Shown one piece after another: positions 48,301 to 59,915 of a stretch of DNA of 64,000 bases. A program made the position numbers and the translations under genes. Within the stretch, counting starts at the first letter, position 1, and the number at the start of each line of letters is the position of its first letter. This DNA comes from Chimonanthus salicifolius. Its lineage: Eukaryota > Streptophyta > Magnoliopsida > Laurales > Calycanthaceae. Location: assembly GCA_013350335.1 (NCBI GenBank), contig CM023541.1, positions 35,332,739 through 35,396,738 of the forward strand, given 5' to 3'. Under the pieces are notes generated by a model. It did no database searches. It was not told the DNA's origin and saw only the letters and a program-made list of their open reading frames with translations.

Positions 48301-51300
48301 CTTCGCAGCTCCTTTGCTGGTGTACCAAAGTTCGAATCCGGCACTTGATAGACGAAAGCAGAGTTCTTCGCAGATCCGTCCACCAGATCCATTGCCCAGA
48401 AGTCGCTAGTGCCGCCTGTTCCCTCAGACGTTTCTCGTTCCTAGTTCGCAGAAATAGAGAGAGAAGCCCTAGCAGAGACTAAAACTCGTTTAGTTTTATT
48501 TGGGTGCCACGTCATTCACCCAGATCTGCAGTTATTTGTTCTGCAAAGTTTTGCCTACAGTACCTACAGTTCCGCACAGTATTTGCTACAGTACCGTGCA
48601 GTATTGATACGGTACTGCACAGTTTTAACTACAGTACCATACAGTATTCGCTACAGTTCTGCACAGTTTGCTACAGTTGCACAGTATTCGCTACAGTACA
48701 AAACAATTTTGCTCCTTCCAACTAGCTTGTGCCGGTCTACCAGATCTGCCCAGCAAATTATGCCTTGTCTTACCATTCAAACTAAGTGTAGCCTTTGAAA
48801 CTTGATCACAATGACTGGTGAACGTCATGATTCCCTTCAGGCTATCAGTGTCAAATTGAATGATATTAACTATGCTTATTGGGCTTATGTCATGTGGAAT
48901 TTTTTGACTGGCAAGAATATGTGGGGCTATGTTTCTGGAAACCTTGTCATTCCTACAGACACAAGGGCGACAGATTATGCACAATTATTGGTTTCTTGGA
49001 CTACCAATAATTCAAAAATTATTACTTGGATCAATAACTCAGTTGAGCTCTCCATTGGTATGCAACTTGCAAAGTTTTCTACAGCCCAAGAAATTTGGGA
49101 TCACTTGGAAATGTTATATAAGCAGTCTAATTTCGCTAAGCGCTACCAAATAGAGAATGATTTTCGCGTGGCTAGGTAGGGGGATATGAGTATTCAACAA
49201 TTCTACTCACTTATGACTGTCTTTTGGGATTAGCTTGCATTAACTGAACCCGCAGGACTTAGTTCCATTGCACTTTACTGTACTTATAGGGAAGAAGGGA
49301 GACTTGTTCAATTCTTGTCAGCTTTCTGTGATCACTTTGAAGCTATTCGTGGATCTATTCTTCATCGTAGTCCCCTTCCATTAGTTGATTATGTCGTTCA
49401 CGAACTCTTAGCAGAAGAAGTTCGCTTGAAGACACATGCAGGCAATGGTCTTCTCTCTATGCTTAGTCAGACCATTTTTGCTGTGCAATCCAAGCCTTTT
49501 TCTACCTCTCAGTCTCAACAGCGCCAAGGTGGGAAAATTGCTGTTGATGATTGCAGCTATTGTAAATAAAAAAGGCCACTAGAAGGCCCAATGTCCGGTG
49601 TTATTTAAACGACAGCAACAACAACAAGTGTCCGTACCCAGACAACATCGCACAACAACTGTTGTTCCATCTAGGCATGAGGCATCATCTTCGACTCCTT
49701 CATTGTCTTAGACTACTTCCTTGTCCACACTTGCTGAGCAATTGCAGAAATTTCTTTCCACTCAGCAGCCTAATGCTTTTTCTACTGTTTCTCTTTCCAT
49801 AGGTTTGCCTCATTTAGCTTCTTTAGGTATATCTCCTTCCACCTGGGTTTTTGACTTAGGATCTACTCATCATATGACTCATGATATTTCTCTGTTTACT
49901 TCTTTATATCCTTCTTCCTCATCTGTTTCTGTGTTAAATGCCAATGGTGCTTCTTTGCCATTGGTAGGAGTGGGTTCTATCATGTCCTCCCCTTTGCATC
50001 TGTCTGACGTTTATTGCATCCCTCATCTCACTTTGAACTTGATTTCTATAAGTCAATTATGTGATTCTGAATATCTTGTTAATTTTTCTCCCATTTCGTA
50101 CTTTGTGCAGGATCCTCATTCCAAGAGGTTGATTGGGACCGGCCGTAGAGAAGGAGGATTATATGTGTTAAGAGCAACTCCGTGTTCCTGATGTAGCTGC
50201 CTCTTTAGTAGATTTGTCATCTTTTCGTTTGAGTTCCACCTCATCTACGTTTTATTTATGGCACTCTAGGCTTGGACATGTTTCTAGTTTCCGTTTAAAG
50301 TATTTAGCTTCTACTGGTGATTTAGGCAATTTACCTAGTTTTGATATTTCTGATTGCAGTAGCTGTAAACTGGCAAAGTGTCTGCTTTACCTTTTAATAA
50401 AAGTTCATCAATTTCCCTTGCTCCTTTTGATTTAACTCATTCTGATGTTTGGGGACCAACCCCTATTGCTACAAAAGGGGGGTCTCGATATTATGTATCT
50501 TTTATTGATGACTATTCTCGGTTTTGTTGGATTTATTTGATGAAACGTCGTTCTTAATTCTTTACGATTTTTCAAACTTTCCGGGCCCTTATTCGTACTC
50601 AGTTTTCCACTACTATTAAATGCTTTCGCGGTGATTTGGGTGGTGAATACACCTCTGGCAATATTTCAGATTTACTTGCCTCGGATGGAACTGTTCATCA
50701 GTCCTCTTGCACTGACACTCCTGAGCATAATGGGGTTGTGGAGAGAAAACATAGGCACATTATTGAAACTGCTCGATCTATGTTACTCTCTGCTAGTGTT
50801 CCTAGCCTTTTTTGGGGAGAAGCGGTTCTCACTGTAACTCATGTGATTAACCGCATTCCTTCTGCTCTCACTTCTGGCAAATCTCCGTTTGAATGTTTAT
50901 ATGATAAACTTCTAGATTATTTCTCATTGAAAGTTTTTGGTTGTACTTGTTTTGTGTTTCGTCCTAAATGTGAGCGCACAAAATTATCTGCCAGGTCTGC
51001 CATGTGTGTTTTTCTTGATTATGGTGAGGGTCAAAAGGGATATCGTTGTTATGACCCCAGTGCACAGAAGTTGTATGTTTCACGTTATGTTGTGTTTCTT
51101 GAGCATATTCCTTTCTTTTCTGTTCCTTCCAATTTTCGCACTTTTACTACATCTGATCTGGTATATATTGACCATTTCTTTGATATTGATGATGTATCTG
51201 TGTCTACTCATATACTTGTACTGCCTAACTGCTTTCCTTGTGTTGAAGATTCGTCCTTTACAGATATTAATCCTCCCTCTCCTACCGCTGCCTCTCTTTC

Positions 51301-54300
51301 GACCTCTGCTGATGTGGATCTTGCTACTTCACGTTATCCTTCACGAGTCCGTAAGCCTCCTACTCGTTTTGGTTATTCCTTTGATGATTTTGGTTATTCA
51401 TGTTATTCTTCTTCATTTTCTTCGTTTCTCACTTCCATTCATATTCTCTCTGAACCAACTTTTTATAAGTAGGCTAGTTGTGATCCTCTCTGGCAACAAG
51501 CTATGGATGAAGAACTTTCTGCATTGCACAAACAGGTACATGGGAGTTGGTTGCTCTTCCTCAGGACAAATGGGCCATTGGTTGCAAATGGGTATACAAG
51601 ATTAAGACCAAGTCTGATGGGTCAGTTCAGCGATATAAGGCCCGATTAGTTGCTAAGGGTTTTGCTTAGGAATATGGTATTGACTATGAGGAGACTTTTG
51701 CTCTTATTGCTAAAATGACCTCTGTTCGCACTTTACTCGCAGTTGCTTCTGTTCATCAATGGCATTTGTCGCAGATGGATGTTAAAAATGCCTTTCTGAA
51801 TGGTGACCTCTCTGAAGAAGTTTACATGTTGCTCATCATCATGGGGAAGTTTGCAAGCTTCGAAAGGCTTTATATGGTCTCAAATAGGCACCTCGTGCTT
51901 GGTTTGATAAGTTCTCTATAGTGATTGATTCTCTTGGTTTTCACTCCAGTGCTCATGACTCCACTCTCTTTGTGTGTTCCACCTCTGCTGGTCGTATTCT
52001 CCTCCTTTTGTATGTTGATGACATGATCTTGACCGGTGATGATCTTGATGGCATTGCCCAGTTGAAATTACAGTTACAAAACCACTTTGACACGAAAGAC
52101 TTGGGGGCATTGCGATACTTTCTTGGGATAGAAGTTGCATCATCTCCCAAAGGCTATCTTCTCTCTGAATCTAAGTATGCTGCAAATGTTCTTTGCAGAG
52201 CTCGGATTACTGACACTAGACCAGTTGAGACACCTCTAGAGTTCAATGTTCATTACACTTCATCTGATAGTGTGCCTTTGGCCGATTCTATGTTGTATCA
52301 CACTATAGTGGGAAGTTTGGTTTATCTTACCATTACACGTCCTGACATTGCATCTGCTGTTCATATTGTGACTCAGTTTGTCTCTTCACCGACCACTATT
52401 CATTGGGCAATAGCTGTTCGCATTTTGCGGTATCTTCGTGGCACTTTATATCAGAGTATTTACTATTTCCTTCCGGGTCTACCTTGGAGCTACGTGCCTT
52501 TTCTGATGCGGGTTGGGCAGGTGATCCTTCTGATCGCAAATCTACTACTGGTTTCTGCCTTTTTCTTGGTGATTCTCTTATTTCATGGCGAAGTAAAAAG
52601 CAGGATGTTGTTGCTCGTTCATCTGCTGAAGCAGAGTATTGGGCAATGGCCTCTACCACAGCTGAGATTGTTTGGCTTCGTTGGTTACTTACAGATATGG
52701 GTGTCTCTCTATCTGGTTCCACGCCCATGTATTGTGATAATAAGAGTGCTATTCAAAAGCACATAATTCAGTCTTTCATGAGCGCACCAATCATATTGAG
52801 TTGGACTGCCACTTCGTGCGCTATCATCTTCAGCTTGGCACGATTTCTCTTCCCTTTGTCCCCTCTGCATTGCAACTGGCTGACTTCTTCATGAAGTCCC
52901 ATCCCATTGCGCGCTTTAAATTTCTTCTTAGCAAACTCTCGATGTTTAACTCTGTACCATCGTGAGTTTGAGGGCGGGTGTTAAATGGTATTAGATTATT
53001 TTGTATAAGGGTAGATTAGTCTTTTCTTGTCCTTTACTTAGGGTTTTTTGTGTATATATATTACTATTTATGAAATGATAATTACTGATTAGAATCCTAA
53101 TATGGCTCAAGTAACTTGGTCAAACTATTGATAAGTAAAGAACTTAGGAAATTCACAACTCCTCCTTCGACTATGGATATCCATAGGGCCATGTTAATGG
53201 GTATTTAGAGGTCCAAATGCATGAAATGAAGCCTAGCCCCACATACCAATGCCTCGAGCTCTTTATTTAACCAATTCTTCTTAAATGACCTTTTATTGAT
53301 CTTACCAAAATTTTAAGATCAACTCAACAAGTTCTTCAAATTCTTCTTTCAAGATGGCCTCATCAGATTAGAATAGATCTATAGGAGTAACTATCAAATA
53401 AAATTAAAGATTGGACTTAGATATTGTCAATATGATTAGAGCAAGGTGGACTAAGTGTAAGCAGGCTAGTAGATTGTTATTTGATGAAAGAGTTCGATGT
53501 TAGTTAAATGGTTGACTCTGTGAAATAATTGCCAAATGAGGAATGATGTTGGTTAAATGGTTGACTCTGTGAAATAATTGCCAAATGAGGAATGAAATGT
53601 TGGACAATGAGAAAAAGAAAAACTAAACAAAGATGCATGTGCTAAAATGGATCTGTCGTGTAAAATTGAAATTTAAAGAGTTAGTAAAAAATAACCACAT
53701 TAGAGAGTTAGTGAAAATAGCACTAACAAAATTAAAAAAAAAAATGAGAGAAGGTTGCTTTAGGTAGTTTGAGCATGTATCTAGAAAACCATAAGCAATC
53801 CCAATACAAAAAATTGAAAGGCTTCAAGTAGAAGGTAAAAGAAGGAGACGGATGCCTTTAAAAACCTGAGTTGAATGGATAATGATTAAAAATGCAAAAT
53901 AGATTGTGGAATGAAGAAGGATATAGTTTTTTTTAATTGGAAAAGAAGCAAAAAGTTAACTCAAGATAGATAGGAAAGTGATGGTGATGATGAAACATCC
54001 CAATTTCATCTAAGAATCCAGGCCCTTGGTGATTCAGCAATCTGCTTTTTAGATTTCATTGTTTTTTTCTGATATCAATGATATACATCGTATAATTATC
54101 TGATGTGTGTTTGCTGGTTCGTCTTTTCATTTTTTTTCTTCAATTTTCTAAATATCACGAGTCAAATGTCCTGGTTATCATTCCTACCTTGGTGTTTCTT
54201 GTGTATTTTCTTCTGTTTTCTTTGATTGCTGTCATGTTTTGGTGTTGTATGACTTTTTGGTTATTGTTTTATGGTATTTTTTTTATGTCTCTTTGTATTT

Positions 54301-54597
54301 TTTTGCTGATATCATGATTCAAATGTCCTATAATTATTGTTCTTGTTTGCTGATTTGGGTTTTGTGATTTCTTATATATTTGGAATACAGATGTTTCGAC
54401 AGATGGGAAGTGGTGTTACGTGGTATTTTGGGTCATTCCTCATTTGTGGACAACAATGAGGTGGGCAAGCTTGAAAAATCGGCTTTTATCAGTTTGTCCT
54501 TCATGTACCGTTTCTTATTACTATCAAAGGGAACCCAGCCCTTCACGAGTCTACCTATTGAAAGTATTTTGCCTCAATCGGAAAGAATTGTTACATG
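42330..54597 (+). CDS. ACT-domain repeat protein, ACR9/ACR10-like (5' part)
   Basis: Exon 1 42330-42492 and exon 2 54391-54597 join in phase 1 with GT-AG borders and give 123 codons without a stop. The first ACT domain starts near residue 26 with [15 protein letters not shown], followed by ILLQFGLSI. Exon 2 begins with [15 protein letters not shown] and continues [12 protein letters not shown], then [16 protein letters not shown], where the second ACT domain would begin. This is the ordering of plant ACR9/ACR10, putative amino-acid-binding regulators with several ACT domains (about 410-430 aa). The exon 1 donor (GCG|GTCAGC) is weak. Intron 1 is 11,898 bp and full of transposons. No third exon was seen before the window end, so the gene is partial here or broken downstream. 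Confidence 0.85.
42493..44575 (+). other. Proximal intron 1 of the ACT-repeat gene
   Basis: AT-rich intronic sequence with T- and A-runs. No transposon domain and no coding frame recognised. Confidence 0.6.
44580..44885 (+). repeat. LTR-like repeat pair, copy A
   Basis: Resembles 46670-46945 in the same orientation: TTTTAGAATA.., AT(T)GG(G/T)T.., CATATTTGA.GTATCAAA, GATTCATTGGAAAG, TTTGACATACGTA(G/A)ACAAAG, GAGTGACG.GAA and a CACTAAATAAAGG segment that is TATA-like in copy B. Identity is clearly lower than in recent LTR pairs. The two could be the LTRs of an old element without recognisable genes. Confidence 0.55.
45529..46376 (-). mobile_element. 5'-truncated L1-type LINE
   Basis: The 3' end is marked on the plus strand by a T-run at 45529-45544 (a poly-A tail on the minus strand). 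Upstream on the minus strand lies only the C-terminal RNase H region, so most of ORF2 is missing, the usual outcome of truncated target-primed insertion. The 5' boundary near 46376 and the target duplication were not fixed. Confidence 0.7.
45684..46367 (-). pseudogene. LINE RNase H domain
   Basis: A 227-codon open frame. The plant LINE RNase H (RVT_3-type) motifs are in order: [19 protein letters not shown] (first catalytic Asp), [10 protein letters not shown] (Glu), [10 protein letters not shown] (Asp), and [13 protein letters not shown] (final Asp). This domain normally forms the C-terminus of ORF2 after the reverse transcriptase and zinc finger. All four acidic residues are kept, although the rest of the ORF is lost. 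It lies antisense inside intron 1 of the ACT-repeat gene. Confidence 0.85.
46670..46945 (+). repeat. LTR-like repeat pair, copy B
   Basis: Partner of 44580-44885. Carries CTATAAATAAAGG at about 46929, a TATA-type box. The sequence after it (46945-47480) resembles 44885-45480 only loosely. Confidence 0.55.
46946..47856. other. Intronic gene-free stretch
   Basis: AT-rich. Near its end GTCAATTGGTGC(G)AAATT.TCCAAGGTTTGGCT appears twice in tandem (about 47792-47861). The second copy is interrupted by the Copia 1 insertion. Confidence 0.5.
47862..47986 (+). repeat. 5' LTR of Copia 1
   Basis: 125 bp, TGTTAAATGG to CCTTATA. Nearly identical to 52979-53102. Confidence 0.93.
47987..47999 (+). other. 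Primer-binding site of Copia 1
   Basis: TGGTATCACGAGC directly follows the 5' LTR. It resembles the TGGTATCAGAGC site complementary to plant initiator methionine tRNA, with one extra base. Confidence 0.85.
48811..49569 (+). pseudogene. Copia 1 gag
   Basis: The first frame from the ATG at 48811 reads [20 protein letters not shown], then a [18 protein letters not shown] segment, the layout of plant Copia gag (UBN2/DUF4219-like). A TAG at 49177-49179 stops it, another in-frame break follows, and gag-like sequence continues at 49315-49569. The zinc-knuckle region is damaged (DDCSYCK followed by a stop). Confidence 0.8.
49721..52915 (+). pseudogene. Copia 1 pol
   Basis: Protease near 49850 ([14 protein letters not shown], where Copia proteases normally have DSGA), pre-integrase [10 protein letters not shown] near 50260, integrase with [21 protein letters not shown] and [12 protein letters not shown] between about 50440 and 50770, RT with [13 protein letters not shown] near 51774 and [13 protein letters not shown] near 52006, and RNase H with [16 protein letters not shown] and [11 protein letters not shown] near 52505-52650. 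Stops and frameshifts occur in every domain (for example TAG at about 51667 and a frame change near 51830), so no polyprotein can be made. Confidence 0.9.
52979..53102 (+). repeat. 3' LTR of Copia 1
   Basis: 124 bp, preceded by the purine-rich GTTTGAGGGCGGG (52966-52978) that serves as polypurine tract. Confidence 0.93.
53108..53590. other. Intronic stretch with 49-bp duplication
   Basis: GTTAAATGGTTGACTCTGTG plus AAATAATTGCCAAATGAGGA occur twice in tandem between about 53503 and 53600. No gene. Confidence 0.6.
53600..53960 (+). pseudogene. RTE-type LINE, C-terminal RT tail
   Basis: Plus-strand reading gives KMHVLKWIC near 53625-53650, [19 protein letters not shown] near 53700-53755, then a degraded RWFGHV-like FEHVSRKP near 53770 and [18 protein letters not shown] near 53815-53865. 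This matches the conserved end of plant RTE-like LINE ORFs (MLRWMCG ... IR..LGV ... KM.E.RLRWFGHV.RRP ... GR.RPK.TW). Several stops; a 5'-truncated relic. Confidence 0.65.
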
Positions 54598-55330
54598 GTA
54601 ATGTTGCAGTTTCCTTTATGCATGTTTGGATATGATGAAGTCCTAGAGACAAAATATGATAAATTCGACTAAGATCTTCGGTGGAAATTTTTGATTCAGT
54701 TTTCTCAAATCAAACCAAGAAAATTGGAATTAGCTTGAAGGAAAATTAAGGAAACTCAAACCTAAATTCACCAGTGATTTTAAGAAAATCCCGAGATCTC
54801 TTAACATTCAATAAAACAATCAAGAACCTCCAACTCTTTGAAGAGAAAATCCAAAATTTCAAGGGATCACTCTAATTCTAATTTCACTTTAAAAAAAGAA
54901 ATAAGGCTCAAATATCACTGAAAAAATTCGACAACATGCAAATTCTCAATATGAAATTAAAATAAATCTAATGAATTATAGTCAATTATATGCAAGAACA
55001 ATAATTAAATTCAAACAAATTAACAAAAAAAAAACTAGAAATCAAGAGACTAAGAAAGAAAACTCACGTCTCAACAAGAGAACACATCTTCAACTCAACT
55101 TAGGATGTCTCTTCTTTGGGCATGTGTCCTCTATTATAATGTTTGGAATGAATAAAATAATACAAAGAAAATCCGAGATAAGTGCTCACAATGCCTTTTT
55201 CCATTCTATGGAAATTCTAAATAAAAATAGAAATCAACCTCTTTTAGACAAGTATCCCTATTGAATCACTATAACATCATCAATTGAATTAAAAAGAAAA
55301 ATAAAAAAAAATATCCCAAGGTAGGTATGC
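54598..55330 (+). other. Start of intron 2 of the ACT-repeat gene
   Basis: AT-rich. No third exon with ACT-like coding was seen. The A-rich frame at 54971-55264 has no domain. Confidence 0.5.
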
Positions 55331-55359
55331 CCAATCCTTGCTTATCTTGTGGAATCTCT

Positions 55360-55528
55360 CAAAAGTCAAAGAAAGAAGACTCCTGAGAAGCCGTTATCAA
55401 CTCCCAGCTTAGCAAAGCAGTCTGCCATGCCATTAACTGTATGGCTAATTTGAACGGAAGATACATCAAGCCCTGTCACCAAAGCTATAATCTCCTTAAC
55501 TGTAGTAATCATTTTCCAAGGAGGACGT
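55360..55528 (-). pseudogene. LINE RNase H end, distal to Copia 2
   Basis: Minus strand reads PPWKMITTVKEIIALVTGLD, then SSVQISHTVNGMADCFAKLG, with the final catalytic Asp of the RNase H fold in MADCFAK. It completes the domain at 61042-61348. Confidence 0.75.
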
Positions 55529-55782
55529 TGTAGAAAAGGAATATGAAAATAAGGAAAAAGGACAGAGACAGAATGTAGAAACAGAGAATTATCTCTGTCA
55601 ATATATTAATCATGTATTTCTCTTAGAGGATATAATGTTTAAATAGAAAATATATAGACAATCTAGGGAACAAAAAAGGAAATACAATAAGTGTATCCTA
55701 ATTACAATGTATTTGTGTTGACCTTCAATAGACATTAATTGGGGCCCACATCACTAGACGTGTGACGTGTGGGTCCACAACA
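55529..55782 (-). repeat. 3' LTR of Copia 2
   Basis: 254 bp. Missing a short ATGAATCTAGAT-type segment that the 5' LTR and the Copia 3 LTR keep. Confidence 0.92.
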
Positions 55783-58700
55783 CTCCCCCTCAAGTTGGTT
55801 CGAAGATGTCGAGTAGACCCAGCTTGCTAACGACGGAATCGAGCTGAGTTCGAGGAACTGACTTGGTGAAGATATCAGCAACTGATCCTTTGATTGCAGA
55901 TAAGAAGTGAAAATTTGCCCTTCTGAAATATGATGACGAAGAAAGTGGCAATCAACCTCAATGTGCTTAGTCCGCTCATGAAAAACTGGGTTGGAGGCAA
56001 TATGGATGGCCGCCTGATTGTCACAGAACATGATGAGTAGATCAACAGAAGCAAACCCCATTTCAGTAAGAAATTGGCGAAACCACAGCAATTCAGAAGC
56101 AGTATTTGCCATGGCCCGATATTCAGCCTCAGCACTAGAACGAGCAACAACGGACTGCTTCTTGCTTCTCTAGGCAATTAAATAGGAGCCCAAGGAAACA
56201 CAATAGCCAGACGTAGAGCGGCGATCGTATGGAGAACCGGCCCAATCAACATCTGAATAACTACGAACCGGACTAGTAGGTTGGTGTGCATAGAACAAAC
56301 CACGGCCGGGATGAGCCTTAATATATCGTAGGATTTTAAACATGGCATGAATGTGAGTGTCCCGTGGTTCTTGCATGAACTGACTGACGACATCAACAAC
56401 ATATGATAAATCTGGTCTTGTGATGGTCAGATATATGAGCTTGCCAACTAGTTTCTGATAAAAACTTGGTGTGTCAAGGAGAGTTCCATGAAATGCAGAT
56501 AACTTGGTGTTCACATCCAGTGGAGTATCTGTAGGTTTGCAGCCAGAATAGCTAGCTTCTTAGAGAAGATCCAGGGCATACTTTCGCTAAGAGAGATAAA
56601 GGCCACGACTGAATTGAGCAACTTCAATTCCTAGAAAGTACCGGAGAGGCCCCAATTCGTTAATATCAAAAGTCTGTTGAAGATACTGTTTGAATGAAGA
56701 AATGACTTCATCATTGTTACCGGTGAGTACAATATCATCAACATAGACGACCAAAATCATCACAACAGAGTGGAGACGGTAGATGAAGATTGAGTGATCT
56801 GACTGACATCGGGTAAAACCATAAGGTAGTAAGGCACTGCTAAACGTCTCAAACCAGGCACGGGGAGACTGCTTAAGACCATAGAGAGCCTTCTTTAATC
56901 TGCAGACACACTGAGAATCCCCCTGCATGATAAATCCCGGAGAAGAAAGCATATAAACTTCTTCCTGAAGATCACCATGAAGAAAATCATTCTTCACATC
57001 TAATTGGTGCAAGGCCAAGCATGAGTGGTGGCAAGAGATAGGCGCACAGAGTTAATCTTGGCGACATGTGAAAAAGTGTCTTGGTAGTCAACTCCATAAG
57101 TCAGTGTGAAGCCTCTGGCTATGAGACTTACCTTATAACGGGCAATAGAGCCATCAAGATTATGATTCAAAGCAAAGATCTATTTGCACCCAACTGGAGT
57201 TTTGACTGGAGGTAAGGAAACCATCTCCCATGTATTGTTCTTCTCAAGGGAACCTAACTCTTCATCCATGGCTGCTTTCCGAGAGGGATTTTTCAAGGCT
57301 GTGTCAATCCTCTTTGGTATCTTAATGTTGTCCAATGCTGTGAGAAAGCTATGATAGGAGGGTGAAACAGCATGATAGGAGACAAAACGATCAATGGGAT
57401 GACTAGTAGTACAAGAACGCTTACCTTTGCGAAGCGCAATAGGAAGATCAGATAGGTCAGAGAGCGGTGGATCTAAAGCACTTGCAGATGGATGGGTGGA
57501 GTCAGCAGCAGATGGCACTCGAGACTGTCGGCGTTGGTACACCATAAGAGGCTTAGGTGGACTAGGGGAAGGAAGATTGTTAGGGACAAGAGGAAGAACC
57601 GGAGAAGGAGAAGATGTAGAGGGAGCTGAAATATGGGTCGCGCTCAAAGAAAGTGACATCCATGGATATGTATGTCTTCCCAGTGATAGGATCAATGCAC
57701 TTGTAACCTTTGTGAAAAGGTGTGTATCCTAAAAAAATACATTGCACAGCTCGATGAGAAAGTATCTAGCCAGAAAAGTTATGAACAAAACAAACACACC
57801 CAAAGACATGTAAAGGAATGTGAGGAATGGCTTTGTGTAAGGACAGATGATCTATGGGGGACCGATTTTGTAAAATGCGACAATGCATTCTATTAATTAG
57901 ATAACAAGCAGTTAATACGGCTTCTGGCCAATAGGACGAGGGGACGTGCATAGTAAAAGAAGAGATCTGGCCACCTCAAGAAGGTGACGGTTCTTTCGCT
58001 CAGCTATACTATTCCGTTGAACCGTGGAAGGACAAGAAAACTGAGAATCAATGCCATGTTTTTCCAAAAAAGTAAGAAAGGAGTGGGACAAATATTCTCG
58101 CTTGTATCACTCCGTAGAACTTGAATTTTACACCCAAATTGATTTTGAACCCACAGGAATTTTTTTTGGAAATGATAAAAAACCTCAGATTTCTGTTTCA
58201 TTAAATATGTCCATGTCATGCGAGAGAAATCATCAATAAAGGTAACAAAATAAAGAAAATCAGTGCGAGAAATAGTTGGAGATTTCCAAGCATCAGAATG
58301 GATGAGTGAAAATAAAGTGGATGAACTTTTATTCATAGATGGAGAAAAATGATGTCTAACATGTTTGCTATATTGGCAAGGTTCACATTCAAAATGAGTA
58401 AAAGATAAACTACGTAGAAGCTGTTTGAGAACGGAGTCGGCAGGATGTTCTAAACGACAATGCCATAACCACACATCTAAAGATGAAGAGGTTGAACAAG
58501 CATCAGAGCTACTGTAGCGAGAATCGAGAAGATAGAGACCACCTACTTCACGCCCACCACCCAACACCTGCTTCGTGTTCAGATCCTAGAAAAGAAAATG
58601 AGAAGGAAAAAAGGTCACTAAGCAATTCAAATGTTTAGTCAAGGCACTAATAGATAACAAATTGCGGGATAAATGTGGAACATGCAAAACAGAGTGAAGG

Positions 58701-58950
58701 TCCAAATTATGAGAAACATGAACAATTTCTTTTCCAACAATATTAGTGAAGGAGCCATTGGCTAATTTGACCTGACCAAATAGGAGAAAGGGAAGAGAAG
58801 AAGGTGGACATACATGCCATCTGATTGGTAGCACCAGAATCGACAATCCAGGAAGTAGGAGAGGCATGATGGGCAGATGATTCATTACCTGAAGGAGAGG
58901 AAACAACATTGGATACCTCAGAGGACTGAAGGCGCTCAAGGCGTTGCAGT
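55783..58950 (-). pseudogene. Copia 2 pol
   Basis: From 58950 downward on the minus strand: the protease remainder (VKLANGSFTNIVGKE, LHVPHLSRNLLSIS), pre-integrase WLWHCRLEHP and integrase HSDAWKSP, FIDDFSRMTWTYL (58004-58567), EAVLTACYLINRM (57766-57951), RT with QLDVKNDFLHGDLQEEVYM and VVYVDDIVLTGNNDE (56587-57018), [16 protein letters not shown] (about 56400), and RNase H with DVDWAGSPYDRRSTSGYC, CDNQAAIHIASNPVFHERTK (55735-56250). The stretch joining these is broken by stops and frameshifts (for example near 58940, 58000, 57170 and 56170). Confidence 0.9.
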
Positions 58951-59915
58951 ATGAAGTTAAGATCTTTACGAGTCATAGGAGCACTATCATTAACCACATT
59001 AGAGGAAGGAGGAGCAGCGGAGAGATGGGCTTGCTTAGGGCGTCCATGAAGCTTGTAGCATGAATCAATGTTGTGGTTAGTCATCTTGCAGTAGGTGCAG
59101 AACCGAGGGCCCTTTTTCTGTGGACCTGCGGTGTCCCTTCGAGGATCAGATGGGAAATACTTGCCATGAGAAGCAGGGTGCCCATGAGCCAGAGAAGGCA
59201 TAGAAGAATGGGTTGTGACCAGTGCAGATCGTTCAGTAGGCAGTGGAGCCATAACAAGACGACGGCAATCTTTTCGAAGTAAGGTCGAGTAAACCTCATC
59301 TAGAGATGGGATAGGTCGTTTCCCAAGAATCTGGGCCCTGGTGGGCTCAAATTCAGGGTTAAGTCCAGCTAAGAAGGCAAAGATTCGTTGATGTGCGACA
59401 TACTTGTGGAACGTCAGAGTATCTGCCGGATCCTTAAAAACAAGGGATTGAAGTTGATCAAGCTCCAACCAACTGGATTGCAGAGTTGAATAGTACTGGA
59501 TGAGAGAGAACTCCCCCTGACGGAGAGTAGCCGCAGTCTGAGATAATTCATATATTCGAGCAAAATTATCGCCATCAGAATATAAAGTCTTTACAGTGTC
59601 CCATACAGCTTTAGCGGTGGGAAGAGTATAGACGAGATGCCGCGCATGGGCTTCCATAGAATGAAGAAGCCAAGCCTAGACCAGAGAGTTATTTGCAGTC
59701 CAGTTGGGGAATGTTGGACCCGTCTTAGCCGGTTGGGGAATGGTACCATCAAGATAGTAATAGAGTTGCTTTGCAGTTAAAAACATTGTGGCGGAACGGG
59801 ACCACTCAAAATAATTCGTCTCATTAAGCAATACTGTCGTGATCCGACCAATCTGTGGAGAGCCGGAAGAGGCGACATCCGGAAGAGAAGAACTAGAAGA
59901 TGATGCAGCAACCAT
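58930..59915 (-). pseudogene. Copia 2 gag and protease start
   Basis: The probable start ATG is at 59915 (MVAASSSSSSLPDVASSG). Then LNETNYFEWSRSATMFL (gag N-terminus) and, after a single in-frame TAG at 59676-59678, HARHLVYTLPTAKAVWDTVK and the UBN2 region. The zinc knuckle is C-x2-C-x4-H-x4-C in CTYCKMTNHNIDSCY (near 59050-59100), and the protease site WIVDSGATNQMA follows at about 58830-58870. Apart from that one stop, gag is open for nearly 330 codons, which points to a fairly young element. Confidence 0.88.

Larger units (their letters stand above)
47857..53107 (+). mobile_element. Copia element 1 with TGGCT target duplication
   Basis: A complete-length but defective Copia retrotransposon, 47862-53102 (5241 bp), flanked by TGGCT at 47857-47861 and 53103-53107. 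Its LTRs are only 124-125 bp and differ at about 5 positions (roughly 96% identical). They start TGTTAAATGG and end in ATA, not the usual CA. A primer-binding site follows the 5' LTR and a purine run precedes the 3' LTR. The order gag, protease, integrase, RT, RNase H is that of Ty1/Copia. Very short LTRs fit the Ale/Retrofit lineage. It sits in sense orientation in intron 1 of the ACT-repeat gene. Confidence 0.92.

Noticed and set aside
48504..48798. Frames in the Copia 1 leader with repeated CTACAGT/GCACAGT strings
   Set aside because: A degenerate 10-20-bp repeat (TACAGTATTCGC-type) between PBS and gag explains them; no protein similarity.
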